DNA from: Perkinsus chesapeaki
Lineage: Eukaryota > Perkinsozoa > Perkinsida > Perkinsidae
Assembly: GCA_013115145.1 (NCBI GenBank)
Contig: JAAPAO010000258.1
Coordinates: 1 to 46,090 of the forward strand
Direction of reading: 5' to 3'
Length of the DNA stretch: 46,090 nucleotides
The notes under the pieces were generated by a model. That model saw only the letters and a program-made list of their open reading frames with translations, did not search any database and was not told the DNA's origin. The stretch's first letter is position 1. Each line of letters starts with the position of its first letter. The position numbers and the translations under genes were made by a program. This document shows, in pieces, positions 24,001-37,753 of the stretch.

Positions 24001-26563
24001 CACTGCTGGGCAACAACACAGCCACCTTTGACACTACAGCTTATGGAATCACCAGTAGAGTCGTCTTCGAGGACATGACGGCCATGCACATGCTGCCTTA
24101 TGCAATGTCGACAGACCATCCCAACGCCACAATCGTGAATCACCCGCTCCCGATAACCTACGGGCAAAAGAGCGCGGATTTGGTGAACATCTCGATGTCG
24201 ATGTCCCTCGGTGGTATGTTCGTTATTGCCTTTATCATCGCAGCCAGTAATATGCTTTCGTATGCTATGATGGAGAAGACCTCCCTTGTTAAGGAGCAGC
24301 TCTACGTCAGTGGCTGCAACATAGCGATGTATTGGATATCCTCTTGGATCTACGATTTCGCCACTATCTTCGCCTGTGCCGCACTATGCTTCAGTTGTAT
24401 TAAGATCTACAATCTGGATCTCTACTTGCACGGCAAAGCTCTAGCTGCTACATGGCTTCTCTTGCTGGGCTTCTGTTTCTGTGCGCCTGGTTTCAACTAC
24501 TGTGTTTCTCTCATATCAAGGACCACGACGGTGGCCACCTACATACGAGTTGGTATCGGTCTAGTTATCGGTATGATAGGTTCCTTTGTCGTTGCATTTC
24601 TACTCTACGGCGGGCTAAGGAACCCTGCTGGTGTGCCTCTGATGTGGGTGTTCCGTTTGGTGCCTTCATTTCCGCTCGCTAATGGAATCACCACAATGTT
24701 CTTTGCTACACTGGGGATGGTACGAACGCCCGACGGTGAGACCGGGGTGGTCGTCCCGCCCTTGACATCGGTTATTGCCGGAAACTGCGTAGAAGGCGCC
24801 ACACCGGGCAGCGAGGGTTACTATTGTGTGGCCGTCGCTGGTGATGATATTATAATGCTCTTCATCATGGGCATGTTCTACTTCGTCGTGGCGGTTTGTC
24901 TAGACTATTGGTTCTGCAATACGCGTTGGAACATCAAGAAGGATGTTCCAGTACCGGCGAGCCTGCAGGGTTTTGAAGACCACAGAGTCCTTCAAGAGAA
25001 GGAGAGAGTTGCACAGCTTGACCCGGAAACACAAATGGTGTATATTCGGAATCTGAAGAAGGTTTTCCATCAGCATAGCAAAAAGAAGCAGGTGAGCTCA
25101 GCAAAAGGCAGTTACGCAGTTTTAGTCATTCGTCAGGTGTGGGCCGTTCGTGGCCTCAACTATGCACTGGCTGATGGTGGTGTGTTCGGTCTGCTTGGCG
25201 TTAATGGTGCGGGTAAGACCACTACGTTCAAGATGCTTTGTGGTCTTCTGAAACCAACAGCTGGTGTTATCTATCTTGCTGGCCGGAGTCTTTCCGGCAA
25301 CACCGACGAGGTGGGCTGTCACAGAGCTTCAGGCTCTGCATTGATGCCGTTTCTCAGGCGCGCAAGAATATTGGTTACTGTCCACAGCAGGACGCCTTGA
25401 TTGACGGCCTCACTGTTGAAGAACATCTCACCATGTAAGATACCATCTGAGTATCGTCCCTCTTTCACGACTCTTGGCGTGCAGGTACGGCGTGATTAGA
25501 GGAGTGCCTTTGAGGATGTTGAAGAGACATGTAACAGAGCTGATGGAGATACTTCAATTGAGGTAAAAATGAGCTTATGCAAGTCGTCTAATCACGTTTA
25601 TCAGCCGCTACGCGCATTCCTATGGAACGAGGCTCTCTGGTGGTAACAAGAGAAAGCTTTGTGTCGGCATGGCTCTTATTGGTCACCCGTCAATAGTGTT
25701 CCTCGATGAGCCAACAACAGGTGTAGATCCTGAGGCTAGAAGGTGCGCACTGACGCCGCCTACATGACGATCATAACATCTTTTGTCGCTCAGGAACATT
25801 TGGAATGTGATAAATAAGATAGCAAACGGTCGTGGAAAAAGATCCGCAGTGATTCTCACGACACACAGCATGGAGGAGGCTGATGCACTTTGCAATGAGA
25901 TGGTCATCCAGGTAGGCACTTGATTGTTGGGGCTTCATTTTGGCCACAATTTTCATCTTAGGTTGATGGGCAGTTCCGATGTCTTGGAACGTCACAGCAA
26001 ATCAAATCGGAGTACGGCGCCGGGTATAAGCTGCAGGTCCATTTCGTACCCGCGCCAATACGAGAGAGAACTCTTACTTTGCGGAGGATATCCTCAGCGA
26101 AGAAGGGAGATAGAATGGACTACCTTACGCGGACTGACGACGAAATCAAAGAGCTCCTCGAGGAGAATGGTAAGGGACCTGTTCGGCGGAAAGTTGGTTG
26201 TATTTTTTATTAGGCGTTACGGATCCCAACGCCATAAACTCTGTCGTACTTCTTGGTTCCCCCCAGCCTGATGGCGGCCGGATGTTCAGCGGTCCTACTC
26301 TCGCCGAAGGTGTTCATCGTGCACAGCTACACGAGCGAATGCTTCGATGGTTACAGAAGAACCTTGGCGCGGGCTGCTCGTCCTTAGACAGCATCGGCGA
26401 GTACAATCTACCAAAGGAGCTTAAACTTGGCGATGTCTTCACTCGCCTTACGGATCCTAAAGTCAAACATGAGTTGGGCTATGATGATTTCCAGCTAACT
26501 CAGACTACACTCGAGCACGTCTTCAACACTTTTGCCAAACAGAGCGGTGCGAAAGAAGAATGA
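18066..26563 (+). CDS. Full-size ABCA-type ABC transporter (16 exons)
   Basis: Predicted ~1858 residues; likely a lipid-type exporter of an internal or plasma membrane. Exons: 18066-18087 (tentative), 18709-18904, 19063-20057, 20447-21156, 21792-21947, 22195-22417, 22766-23029, 23085-23344, 23484-25091, 25137-25310, 25358-25434, 25485-25562, 25605-25742, 25794-25911, 25962-26169, 26214-26563 (stop TGA). Two TMD-NBD halves are present. Each TMD has a first helix after a cytosolic cap ([23 protein letters not shown]), a large extracellular loop with N-glycosylation sites, then five more helices. NBD1: Walker [12 protein letters not shown]-loop QHNVLW, signature [10 protein letters not shown] (split by an intron), Walker [15 protein letters not shown]-loop [12 protein letters not shown]2: [50 protein letters not shown]. 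The ABCA regulatory motifs close each half ([24 protein letters not shown]). All catalytic motifs are intact. The 22-nt first exon is a guess based on phase and an ATG. Confidence 0.93.
20058..20446 (+). other. 389-nt ABCA intron with a poly-G tract
   Basis: Phase-1 intron between a GAAG|GTAGTA donor and a TTCAG acceptor; splicing joins REG to [11 protein letters not shown] in the first TMD. It contains an uninterrupted G run of about twelve at 20090-20101, the longest mononucleotide run noticed in the window. Confidence 0.7.
21508..21701. repeat. 36-bp minisatellite inside an ABCA intron
   Basis: Within the intron 21157-21791. About five copies of a 36-bp unit, each starting AAGTGCTATGTAAAGG, at steps of exactly 36 from about 21530. 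Copies differ at a few sites (GTAATTTATAAAG versus GTAGTTTATATAC), and two variants alternate in the later copies. The unit contains a short inverted repeat GCAC...GTGC. Because 36 is a multiple of three and the unit lacks stops in several frames, it generates repetitive open frames on both strands that are not genes. Confidence 0.85.
22441..22482. repeat. Two adjacent palindromes in an ABCA intron
   Basis: GTATACGATA and TATCGTATAC form 10-bp arms around a single T (22441-22461), followed directly by CACTATC/GATAGTG arms around eight bases (22461-22482). Both lie just 3' of the donor of intron 22418-22765, which splits the NBD1 signature motif. Confidence 0.8.
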
Positions 26564-26931
26564 TTGACACCTTAAACCATTCTGTTATTATGTTCATTTT
26601 CGTTTCGAGAATTTTATTCGTCGAAATGTTTCTTGTTCCTCTTGTAGTACCATATGTATAGTTAGATTTACACTCATTCATCGTCCGCCTGTGTGTAATT
26701 GTCAACGGATTTGTCTTTGCCTCTACAAGTGTTATTGTTGTGTTGCCGCCCAGTTTTTACAACTTCTGAGCAATCGACCGGATATACATCGAGTGTATCC
26801 TGGGGCTCAGTGTTCGGTAGAACATGTATATGTGGACTACGAGACACATAACGAAGTTGTAACCAACAAAGACGTGTCCGTCGTAGATAAAGAAATTCGG
26901 GCATTACGCAGCGCCACTAGACCATGGGTAC

Positions 26932-26965
26932 TAATTCCCTGACTCTTCTAATTCCCTGACTCTTC
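26932..26965. repeat. Perfect 17-bp tandem duplication
   Basis: TAATTCCCTGACTCTTC occurs twice in direct succession (26932-26948 and 26949-26965), immediately before the nested hairpin. Confidence 0.9.
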
Positions 26966-26970
26966 ATTTT

Positions 26971-27045
26971 GCTTATTGAGCAAACACATATAACAAGCGC
27001 TCCAGTAACACTGGAGCGCTTGTTATATTTTGGTGCTCAATAAGC
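26971..27045. repeat. Nested perfect hairpin, 12 + 19 bp
   Basis: The outer arms GCTTATTGAGCA (26971-26982) and TGCTCAATAAGC (27034-27045) are exact reverse complements. The inner 19-nt arms (26988-27006 and 27010-27028) are also exact reverse complements around the loop AAC. Only five bases on each side are unpaired between outer and inner stems. Transcribed, this would be a 75-nt stem-loop resembling a small-RNA precursor or a strong 3'-end structure; as DNA it could extrude as a cruciform. Confidence 0.9.
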
Positions 27046-27810
27046 GACAGTGTAGGAACATCTGCTTGGCTTCCACAACAGAGCTGGACTGGTGAGCCGT
27101 GTTTCCTCCTTATCCTATATGGGACAAGGGTGTTTCAAACGTTAATTAATCAATTGATAATCAATTGCCGACAATCCCTATCGGCTTGTTCCGTAAACTC
27201 TAATGAGAATACGAGTAACCTTCGCCAGTACGAATCCCCAACCGGAGAATTCGCGGTCAGCGGGCGAAGTCAACAGCTGACCCTTTAGATGAGTTAATTC
27301 GGGTTTCGGATACACCCTAAGGGTGCTGCCCCAATAGAGGGCATACACATAGGCACGGACAGGAGGTGTCACGGTACTTATTTGAGGGAAATATGGTATG
27401 CGCACGCGTGCAAATACTGCTTGCTGTGCAGCCTCTGCAGTTCCCAAGGAAGGCCAAAAGCATAGCACCCAGTCGCTACACAACTTATGCAGAGCGAGTT
27501 CCCTGTGCTTCGGTTACCATTGTGAGGGTGGGGTGTAGAATTCGTGAAAACATAACCCTTTGCCCGGTGCGTACAACGTGAGCAAGCAAAAACGAACATC
27601 GCGGGAGCACGAGCTGGGTGTCGGAGTGTAACTGTTGCGATGCATCGAATAAAATAGCCATAGCTCGCCACTTTCGGTCATTTTAGATACCCCATACTGT
27701 ATAACGCGATAGATGTAGATGCATTATCATACTTATGAGGTAAAATGTGAAACACTGAATTCATCTTGGCCAAACTGATGCACTAACCAATATCCATGGC
27801 CGACTCTGCC

Positions 27811-28981
27811 TCAGCTATCACGCTTGCGCTTGCCCGTCTCGTTATCGCCTGTGGCTTCTTTCGGCATGTTGTTGCTCGCCCAGAGACACTGCTGAACCTG
27901 CGGGATTCCCGCAGCGGGAATGGTCGCTTGCACAGGCGTTTTAAGTTTACCCTCTCAGCGGTCCAGTCGGCCTCGTTTTCGGACATTTTGTGAAGCTCAG
28001 CAGCTGTCTGCGCGATATGGCCGAAAACAGCTTTATACGTTGGGAGATCGTATCTGAAAAAACGGGGCACTAAGGGAAGCCTTCACTCAGTTGGCCTACT
28101 TCCGTGGGACATCGCAAGCTAGAATAGCTTCGTCACTCATGAATGGAATACTCGGATCCCGAGTAGAGAGCACTGCACTTGCTGTTGCTACTCCAACTCC
28201 TAAAATTCTACCAAGTAAAACACGATGTCGAGAACGGGTCGAACAGAGCATCCGTGTAACCATGTAATGGAGATTTGTCGTACCTCTAAGAGCTGTGAGC
28301 GCTACCACAGCTTCGATCAGGTTCCCTCGGGCTAGCTGAAAGGCCTATCACGGGCTTTCGAATTCAAGTGGAGCTACTTCCTCCGTGGCTGCTTTCCATG
28401 CATCCGCGACGGCCTTTTCTGAGTTCCCTTCGACCTACATGAGGAACAGGGATGACAAGCCAAGAGAACTGGTGGATTCGATCACTGAAGTCACCGAATA
28501 GTGGTCGACTCTGCGTCTCGAGAGTTTTCGTACTTGCTACGCTCAAGCTTGCAACAATTGGATAAAGTTACGATATTTCCAACGAGGCCACCCGAGGATA
28601 CCATCTTCATCAAGGGTCGGAATTTTCCTCTCGTGATCTTCCACTTCACGATTTGCTTGAGACTCTCGCGGCTGAGATTTTCATCAGAGTCGCCAAACTG
28701 AACACAACGGTCGCTCCCGCCGAGATCGCGGAGAGCTTCGGGGCCTTCAGACCGAGAGCACAAATCACCTGGCGACGCGCCTCGTCTAATTCGCGCAGTA
28801 ATGGCCAGGCCTTTCGTTTCTTGCCAACCACCTATGGAGACAAGCAACTGGGTTCACGGAGGTTTGTGTGACATTAAAAGGCACGCCTCACCTCGAGCGC
28901 CGATTCATAGCCTTTTTCAGCAGCTTTCCAATCATCGAGAGAACGACTCTGGATTAGCCTACCAGGGGGATAATCGGGCAT
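27811..28981 (-). CDS. Helix-hairpin-helix protein of a conserved eukaryotic family
   Basis: Predicted 225 residues, eight exons: 28892-28981, 28769-28831, 28572-28697, 28378-28434, 28284-28335, 28100-28199, 27951-28053, 27811-27897 (stop TGA); 678 nt in phase. Residues ~85-105 carry a VKWKITRGKFRP motif, and after an acidic helical segment comes the helix-hairpin-helix LTALRGVGVATASAVLST, then DPSIPFMSDEA and a YDLPTYKAVFG helix. From memory this order (WK-x-x-RGKFRP, LRGIGPATAS, FMSDEA, YxxxxYK) matches a little-studied family common in fungi. The hairpin resembles the DNA-binding element of DNA glycosylases, but no catalytic Lys/Asp arrangement was identified, so enzymatic activity should not be assumed. 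The C-terminal tail is basic (GKRKRDS), compatible with nuclear import. Function unknown. Confidence 0.85.
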
Positions 28982-29076
28982 TCAATAGTTCGAAAGGCAC
29001 GGGATGAGGCAGACAGTAAAACTGTGACGAGGGAAAACTTCGTAGTACCAACACTGCGCTGGCAGCGCAAATAAAG

Positions 29077-29149
29077 AGCCTTCTGCCGGAGTCGAACCGA
29101 CGACCTCCCGCTTACTAAGCGGGTGCTCTACCAACTAAGCTAAGAAGGC
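29077..29149 (-). tRNA. tRNA-Thr (anticodon AGU)
   Basis: Full cloverleaf on the minus strand. Acceptor GCCTTCT pairs with AGAAGGC, discriminator T. D-arm GCTT/GAGC around AGTTGGTA. Anticodon stem CCCGC/GCGGG with loop TTAGTAA, giving anticodon AGT. Variable loop AGGTC; T-arm GTCGG/CCGGC with loop TTCGACT. The B-box GGTTCGACTCC is intact. No intron, and CCA is not encoded, as usual for a nuclear eukaryotic tRNA gene. A T-rich tract follows within about ten bases of the 3' end and could stop RNA polymerase III. Confidence 0.97.
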
Positions 29150-30972
29150 TTAACTAAACTTTAAGCAGTAACACCCTATTCGTACTCTGTACTCCAACCG
29201 TATAAACTCGCGTGATGTTCGGTAGTCCAATTTAGAACTTTTAACTTGATATCAGAGTGAGATTAGAGACTCGCAGTCAATTCGATTTTGCGATCAATTT
29301 CAACACTAAGAATCGATCAATCGAACGACTCTCATTCCACCCGAGATTAAACCACACACGTAATCATCCCAGACTAGCAATAAAGCGCTGGTTCAAAGTT
29401 TCACGCTCACGCTCACGATAAACTGCGACTTTCATGCATCCCCTGTATGACTGACTTACCAACACAACACCAGTACGAATTTTGTAAATACAAGGGGGTA
29501 TTACAGTGTTTACCGTAGATACGTTTATTATAACCCCGACGACAGAATCCCTCCAAGAGGCAATTCGACGTACTATTTATGCATAACTAATATTGGTCGA
29601 GTTATTCTCAACTTGCATATAAGTCAATAGCATCATGCAAAACTAACCAAACTACCACACCATCAGCTTCACCGGTAGCAGTTAGAAATGCGTGATGTTT
29701 GAATCGATAGTCTTTGAACGATAGCAAACGCTATTGTCAGCAGCAACATGCGAATCACAATCATCATAGCAACTCGGACCTTACAGCCCGAATAAGGCAT
29801 ATCTAATCTCAACGGACTTGAACTTTATGTTCTCACTTGTATAACGGTATCAACCAAAGGACAGCATAATAGTCTACCAGATCTCAGAAAGTGAACCCGA
29901 CCAGCATCGTCTAGTGGCTTCAATCCACTTTTTCTCAGCCACTTCAGAACAACACTTATAGCGGCAGCAAAATATCTCATATTGAAGTCTTAAATGATAC
30001 GGGTAAACTATTTACAACTTTCCGAAATAATTAGCAAACAATTGTACTGAAAGTGGTGATATCATCTTCTACAACAACTATTTATGTTAATAAAAACCAG
30101 CACTAATATAAGGCTCCATTTACGATGATCATCATCAGCGGCCATCCGCCTATAATAATATCTATACAAAATAGAAGGCCCCTGCGAGCCTTCACGACCA
30201 CCACGTATTTGATTATGCGAGCCCACATAGCTGGCAACGCACCACGTATTGACTACGACAGACTACGACAAAGACTATAACAATAATCGATCAGTGTAGC
30301 AGCAGCAGCCACCAGTAGCACCATTGGACACTAATCGTTATGAGGATAGAGGAGCAGAGCAGTAAATGAAAATGGAAAATATTGGGCTTAGGTAGCCTGG
30401 CATCTCCGCAATAAGTATGTCGATACCGAGGCACCACCTATAGGATTGTAATAAGAAGAATAATAATAAGGAGGTTTGCAATGTCGATTAACACTCCCAG
30501 TGACGACTAAGGCCACAAGGAGATCTACTACGACAGTCAAAGACAATAGGGAATCACTACAAGACGACCTACAGAGTTCTGTAACAGAACAACACCAACG
30601 TCAGTTGCAGCAGCACCACTATGACGGCATGTCAGAGTAGTGAATTGCTGTGCAATATATTATTAATTCGCTATGATTGCCGGCATGTGGTGCTGCCGAA
30701 AATGATGGTTGCTCTGTGGCCGTCAAAGCGGTGAGGTCTATTGTAGGGGGAAACGAGCGAGCTCCTGAAATGAGCTGAAAGACCAACAGTGGGGCGACGG
30801 CTTACATTGAACAGGTGTGGCCCTTGGGTCTCCAGACTCTTACTGCGGAAGGTCCGCTGGTACACAACAAGGTCCCACTTGGTTATCGATTGATACTCGG
30901 ACGGGGGACAGCCACTGAACGAGCCAGGGAACGATGATCGAAGCACTAAGACGGGCGGTGGAGGCTTGCTGC
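29150..30972. other. 1.8-kb stretch without a recognised gene
   Basis: AT-rich, with few open frames up to about 30660. A 91-codon minus-strand frame at 30671-30946 just downstream of the 2H phosphoesterase gene has no motif and is probably 3' UTR. The sequence near 29905-29940 superficially resembles part of a tRNA D-arm but gives no cloverleaf. Confidence 0.45.
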
Positions 30973-32406
30973 TTACAGCTTCTCCTTGTAGAAGTCAAGC
31001 ACAGCTTGACCCTCCTTTCCCAGTCTGTTCTTAGCCAGGGTCAAATGAGCACGTCTCTTGAATCTAATAGTATCTGACTCGACGTCATTCAACTCCTACA
31101 CCGTACCCAGTGATGATGATGCACCTTCAGCAAGGCCGTTGATAGCAGCACGAACTCCATGGGAAACGCTGTCGTAGTTGACACTCAGTAACACACACCT
31201 GAGCATTGCTATCGGATCGCTGACGGTTAAAGGTGTTCCTACCCATCCGGCGACACAACGGAATTCTCCACCTTCACCACCGGGCCAGCGACGATCGGTT
31301 GCTGAGGAAACATGAATACAAGAGATAGAGTGAAACAGCAGCCTACCAAAGAAGGATCTATCACGACAGCAGCAGCAGCAGCAGCAGTAGCAGCTGCTGC
31401 TGCTGCTGTTGTATCGCATCCTTTACGCGGAGATTTCTCCAGTTGAGCACCTTCCGCCTTCGCTGGAAGACCAGAGTAGTTGCAGCTCGCGGCAGTTACC
31501 TGATGAGTTATCGGATATGACTCCACCGGACAATACGTCAGCACCGTTTCAATTCATATCCTTACAACTTACTCGATGATGACAAAGATTAAATGTAGCG
31601 TTTTCGAAAGTCGTAACCGATTGGATATTTCCATTCCCATGGACTCTGACCCCAGAATTCACTTCATCAACCGAAGGTGGAGATTCGAAGGAGCTATTTT
31701 TCCGCTGGCGATTGATTCTGGCGACTCACCATGCTAGCCAGACTGCTGCTAGGCGATTGCTCGTCGTCCTTGTCTTCCTCTTCTTCAGCAGCCGTGTTGT
31801 AGAGGGAGGAGACGGTACTGGTACTGCCAGTACTGTGAAGTATTGGCAAGGATGATGCGGTAAGGTGATGATGATCTCCAACGCCGTCAACACAGCAGCA
31901 GCAGCAGTCAGTGTTATTATTCTCCAAGGTGGACAAGAATGCCCAATGGAGCTCCAGGAGGATAGCTAAGCAGCGGAGAGTAAGGAATCTTTTAAGAGCA
32001 CGAAAACCCACCTTGAACCTCCTCTGGAGTCGCCTTGAAAAAGCCTGTAACGCTTGAATGCAAGCCATAAAAGTAGCTCTCGTCAGCCCCAAACTCCTCC
32101 CGTGCCTGATCACTTCAACAATGCTTCCCAATCCTATCAACACTTCCCAACCTCATCTCTAGCATCTTTCAGCTTTTTGTAAAGCTGAGAATCCTTGTGA
32201 GGCTCCACATAAATTATTATTTCTTGTTTATCTTCATCTGGTCTTCGCCGTCTACAACACCCTTCCTCGAGACCACTAGCCACCTCTAGCCCTTCTTGAC
32301 TCGTCGTTCCATCCCCTCCTGTTGCCTGCCGTTGACATGCAATATTAGAAACGATAGTAGTAGCAGTGGCGGCGGCGGCGGCGGCGGCAGCAGTAGTTGC
32401 AGCCAT
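30973..32406 (-). CDS. Probable 2H (LigT/CPDase-like) phosphoesterase with low-complexity inserts
   Basis: Predicted 367 residues, exons 32152-32406, 32012-32105, 31730-31965, 31573-31704, 31347-31499, 31243-31301, 31125-31198, 30973-31073 (stop TAA); 1104 nt in phase. After an Ala/Thr-rich start, EIIIYVEPHKDSQLYKKL gives the first strand and helix. The two signature H-x-(S/T)-x motifs follow: HSSVTGFF (exon 2) and AHLTLAKNRLGKEGQ (last exon). The 2H family uses these two histidines to act on cyclic or 2',5'-phosphoesters of RNA or nucleotides. Between the motifs lies an unusual low-complexity insert: a run of five Cys, a His/Ser/Thr-rich part, an acidic EEEEDKDDE run and two poly-Ala tracts. 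The middle exons are less certain, and one intron (31705-31729) would be only 25 nt. Assignment rests on the motif pair, its spacing order and the strand context. Confidence 0.65.
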
Positions 32407-33605
32407 ATTTGGATACTCTTGTATAACGATTTCCAGGCCCAGAGGCCGGATAAAAGGCTCAGGCTGCGAGAGAGCACCGTCACAATGTCTGCTGCTGTCC
32501 CCTTGGTGAATATGAACACAACAGCAAGGCGACTATGTAATGCCACTGGTGAGACAGCTGAACTGTAGTAGAAGGCGGGGGCGGCGGCAACGATGCAGGC
32601 AGTAGCAGCCACTGGGGGAGGTCTTCATCTTTCTTCTTCTTGTTGTTGATGATGATGTTGTCGTCCTCAAAGATATTACTACCAGCGAGGCGGAAATGTT
32701 ATACAAGGAAACAGTGTTAACAGTAGTAAAAGGATTGAGCAGGGTGATAGAGAAGAAAGTGGCCACTAGACGACAACAACAACAACGGCAGTGATGGCAG
32801 CAACAGCAGCAGATGCTTAGCCATAGTCTCTCCCACTAGCCGCCTGAGTAGACGCCGTTAAAGACAGGTTTAACAACTCTACCTCATCATCACCACCACA
32901 ATGCACCTTCCAGATTGGGAATAAACAAGTTGCTGCTGTTGTTGTTGTTGATGTAATGTAACATATATTATTAGCCGTATGATTATGATAGCTGTACAAG
33001 GCGTAGCAGTGGAATGTGATGACGTTGGATAACAATAGCAATTGTTGTTATCACTACGGCGGCGGCGACGCCGTTATATATTATACAGCTTACTATGGCT
33101 GTAAAGGAGAGAGGGAGGTTAAGCCACAGTAGGCGGCGGCGTCAAGATCGGCTAATAGCATACAATAACAACACCAAACAACAGCATTACCCGCAAACCC
33201 GGAGGAGGTTAACTAACAGCAGCAGCAGCAGTTGTCGACGACGTCGTCGTCAGCGACGGAAACAACATCAGCAATAACGGTAAGAAGAGGAGAAGAAGAA
33301 GAACGACCAAGAATACATACAGGACGACAGTAGTGGCTTGCTCGCGACGTAAGACTTGTTGTTGTTGTTGTCGATGATGATGATACAATCACCAACAGGA
33401 ATCAGAACAACTACCAAGCATCAGCCCAGGAATCCTCAGTGGGAGTAACGGCTGAAAACAGATTAACACTTATTAAGAACGACCAACACTTACTTCTAGT
33501 AGGTGGCGGTCGGACCGCAGGCTTCTGATGCATCGCGGCAGCCCTGGTATTTACCCTAATAAACAGCAGGGGGTGCAGGGGTGTAGGCTATATGGCCTGA
33601 GATTA
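32407..33605. other. Trinucleotide-repeat-rich spacer
   Basis: 1.2 kb between the 2H phosphoesterase start and the helicase 3' end. It is packed with short, imperfect CAG/GTT/GAC/GGC-type runs (e.g. GTTGTTGTT near 32935 and 33360, CAGCAGCAG near 33221). Open frames here are homopolymer-rich and run in several frames at once, so none is called as a gene. Confidence 0.6.
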
Positions 33606-37169
<3,564 letters not shown>

Positions 37170-37753
37170 CAAACGAGTACAACTACGAAGATACCTATCA
37201 CCTCAGATCCTCACCTCCCGTTAAATTTAACTTATGTAGATATTCATATTTGGTATCTTAGGTCGAAGCGCGTCAAACGCGCGAGAGCTCGAGGATCCCT
37301 TAAGATACCCGACTGATCTCCCTTTCAAAAAATGGGCTTAAAATGAAGTTCAATGCTCTCGCAAGGAAGCCAGAATCCCCAAGGCGAATTCGGCACGAGC
37401 CCTCCTCAGCCACCAGCCGCCGTGCTCGTTGACACCACAAAAATCCAAGTACATGAACTGCTTCGCTCCGCCTGTTCGCTTCTCGCCCGCCATATTGATC
37501 GATTACCCCTTCAATCGCTGCCAAACTACCTGCATCAACCCCTTCGGAGACTTCCTGCCAAGGTAGTGCTGGGATGGCGGCTTATATAACACTTGCGGGT
37601 TACTCTAGAGGGCTAGTAGGGTATTACAGCTTTGGCCGTTCCTTCGTTTTGTAACTGGTATCTTTCGGTGAGGTTTTTGGACGTGGCAGACTTGTAAATG
37701 TGCGGGTCCTCCAGCTAGTGTGACTTGGGTAATGTGGTTGTTGTTACTGTCAG
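37170..37753. other. Divergent promoter region DDX3 / RPS15A
   Basis: 584 bases between two divergently transcribed genes. Contains the adaptor-like and polylinker-like motifs listed separately and a 62-codon plus-strand open stretch ending at 37589 (after a cluster of Pro), of uncertain status. Immediately before the RPS15A ATG is a CTGTCAG that could serve as a splice or trans-splice acceptor. Confidence 0.45.
37386..37399 (+). other. 14-bp match to a cDNA-library EcoRI adaptor
   Basis: GAATTCGGCACGAG is identical to the EcoRI site plus adaptor used in lambda-ZAP cDNA cloning (recalled from general knowledge). About 90 bases upstream, 37285-37298 reads GAGCTCGAGGATCC, a SacI-XhoI-BamHI polylinker-like run. 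Either chance or a trace of cloned sequence in the assembly. Confidence 0.6.

Larger units (their letters stand above)
26564..27810. other. Spacer between convergent genes
   Basis: 1.25 kb between the 3' ends of the ABCA gene (+) and the helix-hairpin-helix gene (-). Open frames exist (26691-26942 +; 27178-27671, both strands) but none has a motif or splice context. It holds the 17-bp tandem duplication and the nested hairpin listed separately. Confidence 0.5.

Noticed and set aside
23460-25400. A single uninterrupted 646-codon exon in the ABCA gene
   Set aside because: It includes a 45-nt in-frame intron (25092-25136) and runs past the true donor at 25310, after which the NBD2 sequence loses homology.
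29905-29940. Possible second tRNA (D-arm-like GTCTAGTGGCTTCAA)
   Set aside because: No matching acceptor stem, anticodon stem or B-box within the expected distance.
30671-30946. 91-codon minus-strand open frame
   Set aside because: No motif, no splice context, and it sits directly 3' of the 2H phosphoesterase stop, where a 3' UTR is expected.
31075-31095. Acceptor at 31096 for the last exon of the 2H phosphoesterase
   Set aside because: It would give a 29-nt intron and an immediate stop in the required phase; the acceptor at 31074 gives a 51-nt intron and keeps the frame with the HLTL motif.
31360-31420. CAG/GCT runs as a CRISPR-like or regulatory repeat array
   Set aside because: Simple trinucleotide microsatellite within a coding exon; no spacers.
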